Source: Desulfovibrio sp. JY (GTDB lineage: Bacteria > Desulfobacterota > Desulfovibrionia > Desulfovibrionales > Desulfovibrionaceae). From it: DNA of 64,000 nt. The notes beneath the pieces were generated by a model. That model worked only from the letters and a program-made list of their open reading frames with translations, did no database searches and was not told where the DNA came from. The first letter of the stretch is position 1. The number at the start of each line of letters is the position of its first letter. Positions 57,629 through 64,000 of this stretch are shown piece by piece. A program made the position numbers and the translations under genes. The stretch covers positions 1,674,001-1,738,000 of the forward strand of contig CP082962.1 in the NCBI GenBank assembly GCA_021730285.1, read 5' to 3'.

Positions 57629-58666
57629 ATGAACAAGAAACTTCAGATTTTGCTGGTGGCTGTGGTCGCCCTGCTGCTGGGCTTCAGCGGCCCGGCTATG
57701 GCGAAGAAGCAGGTTCCCAAGGTCGATAACTTCATTTATTTTATCGACCATTCGAGCTCCATGGCCTTCTCCTACAAGGGGCAGCGCTATGTGCAGTTCG
57801 GCGGTGTTTCCAAGATCATGATGGCCAAGTCCCTGGCCCGTGAGCTCAACAAGATGACCCCCGAGCTCGGCTACAAGGCCGGCCTGTACACCTTCGCCCC
57901 GTACAAAGAGTACGCCGCGATGGCTCCCTACAGCCAGGCCACCCTGGGCGCCGCCATCGAGAAGATCTCCACCGACTACAGCGTCTACGGCCGCATGACC
58001 CCCATGGGCCGTGGCCTGGAAGACCTGGACAAGCTGCCGCTGTCCACCCTGTCGGGCAAGACCGGCGTGTTCATCTTCTCTGACGGCGACTCCAACTGCG
58101 GCGTCGACCCCGTTGCCGTGGCCCAGTCCCTGAAGGCCAAGTACGGCGACAACCTGTGCTTCTACATCGTCGACCTGTCCGACAGCAAGCATGGCCAGCA
58201 GGTGCTGAAGGCCATCGCCGCCATGGGCAAGTGCAACTGCATCGAGCTCGGCGAAGAGCTGCTTCGTAACGAAGCCGCTCGCGAGCGCTTCCTCGAGTGC
58301 TCCCTGTACGAGTGGATCGAAGACGAAATCGTCGTCTTCCGTAGCATCTACTTCGACTTCGACAAGTACAACATCAAGCCCGAGTTCGTGCCCGTCCTCG
58401 AGGAAGGCACCGCCATCATCAAGTCCAAGCCGGCCATGAAGGTGATCCTCGAAGGCAACACCGACAGCATCGGCTCCGCCCAGTACAACATGAAGCTCGG
58501 CCAGCGCCGCGCTGACTCCGTCAAGGCCTTCTTCGTGAAGAAGGGCATCGACGCCAGCCGCATCGAGGCCATCAGCCTCGGCCTGACCGATCCGGTCGCC
58601 ACCAACAAGACCGCTCAGGGCCGCGCCCTGAACCGCCGGTGCGTGATCAAGTTCAAGAGCATGTAA
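57629..58666 (+). CDS. vWA-OmpA envelope protein
   Basis: 345 residues. Signal peptide (ends PAMA-KK), a von Willebrand A domain with the metal site DHSSS at 40-44, and a C-terminal OmpA peptidoglycan-binding domain (YFDFDKYNIKPEF; EGNTDSIGSAQYNMKLGQRRADSV). The usual GHTD is GNTD here. GGAGGGAG precedes ATG 57629, and codon use is extremely uniform, as for a very abundant protein. Probably anchors the outer membrane or a surface complex to the wall; the vWA domain suggests binding a partner through a divalent metal. A terminator follows. Confidence 0.9.
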   Translation: MNKKLQILLVAVVALLLGFSGPAMAKKQVPKVDNFIYFIDHSSSMAFSYKGQRYVQFGGVSKIMMAKSLARELNKMTPELGYKAGLYTFAPYKEYAAMAPYSQATLGAAIEKISTDYSVYGRMTPMGRGLEDLDKLPLSTLSGKTGVFIFSDGDSNCGVDPVAVAQSLKAKYGDNLCFYIVDLSDSKHGQQVLKAIAAMGKCNCIELGEELLRNEAARERFLECSLYEWIEDEIVVFRSIYFDFDKYNIKPEFVPVLEEGTAIIKSKPAMKVILEGNTDSIGSAQYNMKLGQRRADSVKAFFVKKGIDASRIEAISLGLTDPVATNKTAQGRALNRRCVIKFKSM

Positions 58667-58688
58667 GCGGGACGTAACCCGTCTCCCT

Positions 58689-58720
58689 GGCCAGACGCCC
58701 TCCGGGGCGTCTGGCCTTGT
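58689..58720 (+). terminator. terminator after the vWA-OmpA gene
   Basis: GGCCAGACGCCC and GGGGCGTCTGGCC form a 12-bp stem, followed by TTGTATTTT. Confidence 0.75.
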
Positions 58721-58740
58721 ATTTTGAACGGAGCACTCGG

Positions 58741-59667
58741 ATGCCAAGCGCCAGAACCTGCATCGCCTTCGCGTTCGTTCTCGCCGTCCTGCCTGCCTCC
58801 GCCTGGGCCGGCGTCAACGTCTACCCCGCTGATGGCCCTGCCCCCACGCTACACGTGGAAGAGCCCAAGCCGCTGGAATACAAAGTCCAGAAGGGTGATT
58901 CCGTGGCGGCTATCGCCAAAAAATTTTCCATCAACTCCAAGGAGTTGATGCAGGCCAACAAGCTGACCGATGCGCGGAAGCTCAAGGCCGGACAAACACT
59001 GAAGATACCGGGTAAAATAGCTGCCCCGGCCGCCGCGCCCGCCGTTGCGGCCAAGGCCCTGCCTGCCGCCGGCAAGAAGTCGGCCAAGACGGTCGAAGCT
59101 GCCCCGGCCCCCGCTCCCATCGTTGCCGACGCCGCCGCGCGCAAGGCCGGCAAGAAAGGCATGATTCTCGATCCGGGCGTGGACGAAAGCACCCCGGTCA
59201 GAGGTAAAAAAGGCAAGAAGGGCAAATACGCCCCCGCACCCGTGGTTGCGCCGCCACCCATCGAAGTCACCGAAAAGATGCGGGCATCCTTCGGCAAGAC
59301 GGGCGTTATTTCCAACAACACCGACGTGCCCCAGAACATCCGCGACGAATTTCTGACGTATGCCCGGAAGTGGGTGGATGAGCTCGACAGACTCGGCGTC
59401 GGCACCATCACCAACAAGAAGATCAAGCAGGTCGGCGACCACTGGGAAGCCAGTTACCGGGTCATCATCCGGGAATCCCTGGGAGCCGAAGTCAAGCGCG
59501 TCCAGTACGAACATACGCCCTATGTGGGCCACATCACGTATTTGCAGCGCGTCTATACATGCGATGCGCCGACCAAGCAGGCCGCCCTGGCCGGACCGTT
59601 CACCTCCAAGGACGAGAACATCCGCGAGATTTTCAGCTACTCCGCCAAGAAGAAAGCCTGGCGCTAG
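58741..59667 (+). CDS. LysM-domain exported protein
   Basis: 308 residues. Signal peptide ending SAWA-GV; LysM near 46-92 (YKVQKGDSVAAIAKKFSINSK, LKAGQTLKIPG); an Ala/Pro/Lys linker; and a conserved-looking C-terminal domain of about 120 residues (MRASFGKTGVISNN to KKKAWR) I do not recognise. LysM binds peptidoglycan. CGGAG precedes ATG 58741. Adjacent to another wall-binding protein gene, so they may act together. Confidence 0.85.
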   Translation: MPSARTCIAFAFVLAVLPASAWAGVNVYPADGPAPTLHVEEPKPLEYKVQKGDSVAAIAKKFSINSKELMQANKLTDARKLKAGQTLKIPGKIAAPAAAPAVAAKALPAAGKKSAKTVEAAPAPAPIVADAAARKAGKKGMILDPGVDESTPVRGKKGKKGKYAPAPVVAPPPIEVTEKMRASFGKTGVISNNTDVPQNIRDEFLTYARKWVDELDRLGVGTITNKKIKQVGDHWEASYRVIIRESLGAEVKRVQYEHTPYVGHITYLQRVYTCDAPTKQAALAGPFTSKDENIREIFSYSAKKKAWR

Positions 59668-59693
59668 TTTGCTGCGGGAAGAGTGGTGATGAT

Positions 59694-59840
59694 GCGAGAG
59701 GGGGACCCTTTTTGAAAAAAGGGTCCCCCTCTCGCGCTCTCCCCTCCCAAAAACTTTTAACGGTGACAGGTTGTTATCGTTAAAAGTCTTTGGAAAGGGG
59801 GGCTGGGGGGAAACCTTTCTTCAGAAAGGTTTCCCCCCAG
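59694..59840. repeat. intergenic hairpin family A, two-part copy (A6)
   Basis: First stem 59694-59735 (GCGAGAGGGGGACCC), spacer with AAACTTTTAACGG and GTCTTTGGAAAGG, second stem 59803-59840 (CTGGGGGGAAACCTTTCT). Same architecture as 5727-5894, and again between convergent genes. Confidence 0.8.
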
Positions 59841-59861
59841 GTCTGCTCCTTCCAAAAGTCT

Positions 59862-60734
59862 TCAGGCAGCCTCAGCGGCGACGGGGTTTCGCAGCACGCC
59901 GTAGCCTTCGAGTTCGATTTCGCAGACGTCTCCGGGTTTGAGGAAGACGGGCGGGGTGCGGGCAAAGCCGACCCCGGACGGCGTGCCGGTGACGATGACG
60001 TCGCCCGGAGCCAGGGTCATGGCTTCGGAAATCGAGGCCACCAGCGTGGCCACGTCGAACAGCATGTCCGCCGTGGACGCTTCCTGCATGATCTCGCCGT
60101 TGACCGACGCCGACAGGCGCAGGCCCTTCGCCCCGGGGGGCAGCTCGTCGGTGGTGCACAGTTCGGGGCCGAATGCGCCTGTATTGTCGAAATTCTTGCC
60201 CAAAAACCACTGGCTGGAGCGAAACTGGTAGTCGCGGACGGAACCCTCGTTGAAAAGGGCGTATCCGGCCACGTGGGCCAAAGCGGCCTCGGCCGGGATG
60301 TGCCGCCCGCCGATGCCGATGATCGCGGCCACTTCGGCCTCGAAATCGAGTTTTAGGGATACCCTTGGCCGTATCAGGGGCGCGTCGTGGCCGATGAGGG
60401 TCGTGGCCATGCGTCCGAAGAAGACCGGGTGCTCGGGCAGGCTTTGGGGGTCGATCTCGATGGCGTGGTCCACGTAATTGAGCCCGACGCACAGGATCTT
60501 GTCCGGATGCGGCACCGGCGGCAGCAGGCGAACGGCGGAAAACCGAAGTTGCGCATGGGACGGCGCGGCGTCCGCGGCGTCGGCGGCGGCGGCAAGCCCG
60601 GCATCGCCCAGGGCCAGCAGGGACTTCATATCCCGGGGCAGTTCCGGGGCGGCAATGGCCAGATCGACAAGGATATCGCCCAGCCGTACCCCGAGGCGCG
60701 GACCGTCGGCATGGGAAAAGGTGACAAGACGCAT
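59862..60734 (-). CDS. fumarylacetoacetate-hydrolase-family protein
   Basis: 290 residues. FAH fold with CVGLNYVDHAIE, KLDFEAEVAAIIG and ALFNEGSVRDYQFRSSQWF GKN-type stretches and the C-terminal VTGTPSGVGFARTPP. Members hydrolyse or decarboxylate 2-keto acid derivatives with Mg2+. No aromatic catabolism genes adjoin it; acylpyruvase or oxaloacetate decarboxylase activity is possible. AAAGGAGGGG precedes ATG 60734. Confidence 0.9.
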   Translation of the reverse strand: MRLVTFSHADGPRLGVRLGDILVDLAIAAPELPRDMKSLLALGDAGLAAAADAADAAPSHAQLRFSAVRLLPPVPHPDKILCVGLNYVDHAIEIDPQSLPEHPVFFGRMATTLIGHDAPLIRPRVSLKLDFEAEVAAIIGIGGRHIPAEAALAHVAGYALFNEGSVRDYQFRSSQWFLGKNFDNTGAFGPELCTTDELPPGAKGLRLSASVNGEIMQEASTADMLFDVATLVASISEAMTLAPGDVIVTGTPSGVGFARTPPVFLKPGDVCEIELEGYGVLRNPVAAEAA

Positions 60735-60892
60735 GGCCCCTCCTTTACGGCGACTGTGGGACTGTAGAGGGGGTGGCGGCGCGGCGTCAAGGACAAGGCC
60801 GAAAACAGCGCCTTACACGAACGTCATGCTTGTTTGAGGGGGAAAAGCGAGGGCGGATGCGAGAGCCGGCCCAAGGCCAAAAATGAGGCCTC

Positions 60893-61828
60893 TCAGCGCC
60901 CCTGGGGCAGGGACTGGGCGCTTGAAAGCTCCGAAAGCACGGTCAAAAGGGCCATGCCGCGAAGATCGGGCAGGGACAGCGAGGACGAGAGCTTTTCCAG
61001 CAGGTTGGTCTTTTTCTTGGGGCCCTTGAGCAGGGGAACGTCGCCGGTCAGGCCGGTTTCCTTTTTCAGGTAATCCACGGCCTCTTCCTGGCCGCCGAGC
61101 TCGTCGACAAGGCCGAGTTCCATGGCGCGCGCGCCGGTCATGGCCCGGCCGTCGGCAATGGCCGCGATGGCGTCTTTGGCCAGCTTGCGCTGTTTGGCCA
61201 CATCGCCGGAAAACTGCTTGTTGAGGTCGTCGATCAGGCCCCTAAGATAGGCGCGCTGGTCGTCGGTCAGGGGTTTGAAGGGGCTGCCGGCGTCCTTGAG
61301 CTTCCCCGTGGTCAGGGATTCGAAGTCGATGCCGAGTTTCTGCAGCAGATCGCGCACGTTGGCGAACTGGGTCATGACCCCGATGCTGCCGGTGATGGTG
61401 CCCGGATTGGCGAAGATGCGCCCGGCCGGGCAGGCGGCGTAGTAGCCGCCCGAGGCGGCGACAGCGGAGAAAGAGGCCACGACGGGCTTGACCGCGCCCA
61501 GCTTTTTGACCGCCATGTACATTTCCTGGGACGGGCCGAAAGCCCCTCCCGGGGAATTGACGCGCAGCACCACGCCTTTGACCGATTTGTCGTCGCGCAG
61601 CTTGCGGATAAAGGCCACCACCTCCTCGGCGTCGATGATGGGGCCTTCGATGCGCACCACGCCGATGCGTGGCTCGGCCGCGCCGAAAAGGCTGTCGCCT
61701 TCCGCGTCATGGCCAAAGACGCCGCAAGCGGCCGCGATCCCCAAAACAAGGATCACGGCCGCCACGGCTATGGCCAGCCCGAAGAGGCCCGGGCGGCGTG
61801 AGGCAAAGGATTGGCTAGTGCTGGGCAT
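60893..61828 (-). CDS. sppA: signal peptide peptidase SppA (36K type)
   Basis: 311 residues. One N-terminal membrane helix then the S49 protease domain. Nucleophile S126 in AVAASGGYYAAC and base K178 in GKLKDAGSPF fit the short SppA class. Degrades cleaved signal peptides in the membrane. ATG 61828 lies inside the end of rpsA (14-nt overlap), with GAAGAGG upstream, so it is coupled to rpsA. Confidence 0.95.
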   Translation of the reverse strand: MPSTSQSFASRRPGLFGLAIAVAAVILVLGIAAACGVFGHDAEGDSLFGAAEPRIGVVRIEGPIIDAEEVVAFIRKLRDDKSVKGVVLRVNSPGGAFGPSQEMYMAVKKLGAVKPVVASFSAVAASGGYYAACPAGRIFANPGTITGSIGVMTQFANVRDLLQKLGIDFESLTTGKLKDAGSPFKPLTDDQRAYLRGLIDDLNKQFSGDVAKQRKLAKDAIAAIADGRAMTGARAMELGLVDELGGQEEAVDYLKKETGLTGDVPLLKGPKKKTNLLEKLSSSLSLPDLRGMALLTVLSELSSAQSLPQGR

Positions 61829-63545
61829 CCTCTTCCAACTTCTGGCGGAGCAGTTCACCGAGGTTGCTGCCCGTGTCGGACGGGCCGGCGGTGCGGAACT
61901 CCTTGGCCTTGCGCTTGTCCTCCTCGTCCTTGATGGACTTGATGGACAGGCCCAGGCGGCGTTCGTCAGCGCTGACGTGGATGACCTTGGCTTCGATCTC
62001 GTCCCCTTCCTTGTACAACTCGGCCGGGGTCTTGACCTTCTTGCGGCTGATCTCCGAGACGTGGACCAGGCCTTCGATGCCTTCCTCGACCTCGACGAAC
62101 AGGCCGAAGTCGGTGATATTGGTCACCGTGCCCTTGACCATGGCGCCGACCGGGTAGGTGTCGGGCACGCGGGTCCAGGGATCTTCGGACAGCTGCTTGA
62201 TGCCGAGGGTGAACTTCTCGTTTTCCTTGTCCACGGTCAGGACCTTGGCCATGACGATATCGCCGGACTTGAACATCTCGCCGGGGTGGCGGACTTTCTT
62301 GGTCCAGGAGATGTCGGAAACGTGGATCAGGCCGTCGATGCCGTCCTCGATGCCGATGAAGATGCCGAATTCGGTGATGTTTTTCACCGAACCCTCAAGG
62401 ATGGTGCCCTCGGGGTACTTCTCGGCCACGATATCCCAGGGGTTGGGCCGCACCTGCTTCATGCCGAGCGAGATGCGCTTCTTCTCGGGATCGACGGAAA
62501 GGACCACAACTTCGACTTCGTCGCCGACGTGGACCATCTGGCTCGGGTGGCGCAGCTTGCGGGTCCAGGACATCTCGGAGATGTGGACCAGACCCTCGAC
62601 GCCGGCCTCGAGTTCGACGAAAGCGCCGTAGTCGACCAGGTTGGTGACCTTGCCGGTAAGGCGGGTACCTTCGGGGTACTTGCCGGCAATGTTTTCCCAG
62701 GGGTCGGACACGAGCTGCTTCATGCCGAGAGAAACTTTCTGCTTCTCCTGGTCGAAGGACAGGACCTTCAATTGCAGTTCGTCGCCGAGGTGCACAAGCT
62801 CCTTGGGGTGCTTGATGCGCTTCCAGGACATATCGGTGATGTGCATGAGCCCGTCGAGGCCACCGAGGTCGACGAACACGCCGTACTCGGTGATGTTTTT
62901 CACGCGGCCGGTGACGACCTGGCCTTCCTCGAGGGTCTTGAGCAGATCCTTGCGCATGGAATCGCGACGTTCTTCGAGCAGCACGCGCCGCGAAACGATG
63001 ACGTTGCTGCGGCGGCGGTTGATCTTCAGAACGCGGAATTCGAACTCCTGGCCGACCAGGGCGTCCATGTCGGGCACGGGCCGCAGGTCGACGTGGGAGC
63101 CGGGCAGGAACGCTTCGACGCCACCAAGGTCGACGGTGTAGCCGCCCTTGATGCGGCGCACGATCCGACCGCTGATGACATCATCTTTTTCCTGGATTTC
63201 CTCGAGCTTATCAAAAAGCTGCATCCGCTTGGCCCGTTCGCGGGACAAGTAGATGGTGCCTTCGGATTCGTTCTTGGAGACGACGTAGACGTCGATCTGG
63301 TCGCCGACGGCCACTTCGAGTTCGCCGGCGGCGTCTTGGAATTCACTGACGGGGATCTGGCCTTCGGACTTGAAGTTCACGTCGACGAGGACGTGCTCCT
63401 TACCGATACGCACCACGACGCCCTGGGTGATGGAACCTTCTTCCAGGTCGCCGAAATCCTCATTGAGGTAATTTTCGAGAGCGTCCTCGAAGTTGACTTC
63501 CATTTCCGAGTTAGGGTTAGCATTCATTTCCGGGGTTTTGTCCAT
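61815..63545 (-). CDS. rpsA: 30S ribosomal protein S1
   Basis: 576 residues with six S1 RNA-binding domains, visible as repeated VKNITEYGVFVDLGGLDGLM-type units. Brings mRNA to the ribosome. GGAGGTCAACTC precedes ATG 63545. Followed by sppA, an arrangement common in Desulfovibrio. Confidence 0.98.
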   Translation of the reverse strand: MDKTPEMNANPNSEMEVNFEDALENYLNEDFGDLEEGSITQGVVVRIGKEHVLVDVNFKSEGQIPVSEFQDAAGELEVAVGDQIDVYVVSKNESEGTIYLSRERAKRMQLFDKLEEIQEKDDVISGRIVRRIKGGYTVDLGGVEAFLPGSHVDLRPVPDMDALVGQEFEFRVLKINRRRSNVIVSRRVLLEERRDSMRKDLLKTLEEGQVVTGRVKNITEYGVFVDLGGLDGLMHITDMSWKRIKHPKELVHLGDELQLKVLSFDQEKQKVSLGMKQLVSDPWENIAGKYPEGTRLTGKVTNLVDYGAFVELEAGVEGLVHISEMSWTRKLRHPSQMVHVGDEVEVVVLSVDPEKKRISLGMKQVRPNPWDIVAEKYPEGTILEGSVKNITEFGIFIGIEDGIDGLIHVSDISWTKKVRHPGEMFKSGDIVMAKVLTVDKENEKFTLGIKQLSEDPWTRVPDTYPVGAMVKGTVTNITDFGLFVEVEEGIEGLVHVSEISRKKVKTPAELYKEGDEIEAKVIHVSADERRLGLSIKSIKDEEDKRKAKEFRTAGPSDTGSNLGELLRQKLEEDAQH

Positions 63546-64000
63546 GAGTTGACCTCCAACACGATCTATCCCTGTGAAAAGGATTTTAGGTCGTAGCAGA
63601 AAGATCGGGGGGGCACAACTCCAATATCCCGGTGTTTCCTGGCAAAAAAAGGCGCCCGCAAGTCTGGGTCCTGTGCCGGGAAGAACGATAAAGGACGCTT
63701 CGCCTGCTGGTTGCGGCGAAAAACCCGAGTGGGCCGGTCAGCAATAGTCGGGCAGGACCGCGCGCAGCAGGTCCATACCGCCCCAGGCGGTAAAAAGCGC
63801 CGTTGCCCGCGTTTCCACTTCCGACCGGTCGAGGGGCCAGCCCGCCGCTGAAGTCGTAGCGTCGCAAGAGGTAACATTTCAAAAAAATAAAAGATTTAGG
63901 AAGGGGAGAGCGCGAGAGGGGAGAACCCTTTTTAAAGGGTTTCCCCTCTCGCATCATTCCTCGTTCCTAATTCTTCTTCTTTTTCATCTAGCTCAGCGCC
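63546..64000. other. 455-nt region upstream of rpsA; no full gene seen
   Basis: 63546-63640 is the rpsA leader; no convincing promoter pair was found. A short minus-strand frame ending at 63738 (see findings) looks protein-like but lacks a proper start. The family-A hairpin A7 lies at 63912-63952. The right edge may begin another gene outside the window. Confidence 0.5.
63912..63952. repeat. intergenic hairpin family A, copy A7
   Basis: GCGAGAGGGGAGAACCCTTT paired with AAAGGGTTTCCCCTCTCGC, preceded by AAGGGGAGA as in copies A1 and A2. Confidence 0.75.

Noticed and set aside
61488-63596. 702-codon plus-strand frame opposite sppA/rpsA
   Set aside because: Antisense shadow of two well-supported genes; the product is Asp/Leu/Val-repeat-like because it mirrors the S1 repeats.

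Overview
The window looks like a chromosomal piece of a high-GC Desulfovibrio-type sulfate reducer (Solidesulfovibrio / D. magneticus-like). Grounds, from family knowledge: the mreBCD-mrdA-rodA-bactofilin cluster running into an F1 operon with two b-type stator genes but no a or c subunit; 6S RNA between zapA and rny; a ribBA-ribH-nusB-leuS string; and many GC-rich hairpin repeats between genes. No species can be fixed without a search. About sixty protein genes are supported, plus one RNA gene. No tRNA, rRNA, CRISPR array, integrase or transposase was seen.

Layout. 1-5.7 kb: a small conserved-type protein, a palindrome-packed gap, glycogen phosphorylase, a NifU/IscU-like protein with a textbook sigma-54 promoter, and a divergent PAS-AAA-Fis activator with three repeated candidate enhancer sites between them. 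5.9-10.9 kb: a radical SAM/methyltransferase fusion, an acyltransferase-3 membrane protein and a ChaA-type cation/proton antiporter. 11-22.5 kb: riboflavin, nusB and leuS genes on the minus strand, split by a SsuABC-like ABC transporter on the plus strand; then ogt and a YhcC-type radical SAM gene. 22.6-28.7 kb: cell-shape operon. 28.8-35.3 kb: ATP synthase F1 operon followed by a second epsilon-like gene. 35.4-42.4 kb: glmU, a ZapB-like coiled coil, zapA, 6S RNA, rny, a YmdB-like phosphoesterase, two exported proteins and tyrS. 42.8-47.7 kb: UbiA prenyltransferase, rhodanese, WecA-like transferase with an extra C-terminal region, a glycosyltransferase, a small membrane protein and a WbuC cupin. 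47.8-49.3 kb: a sharply A+T-rich island with two unrecognised overlapping genes. 49.3-57.3 kb: HAD phosphatase, geranylgeranyl-reductase-type flavoprotein, NTF2-like lipoprotein, small methyltransferase, malQ and a PreP-like M16C protease. 57.6-63.5 kb: a vWA-OmpA envelope protein, a LysM protein, an FAH-family enzyme, sppA and rpsA.

Most genes are core housekeeping. The best candidates for something new are the A+T-rich two-gene island, the sigma-54/NifU-like circuit, the radical SAM/ArsM-like fusion, the second epsilon-like gene, the apparent ATT start of mreC, and two families of intergenic palindromes that recur through the window.
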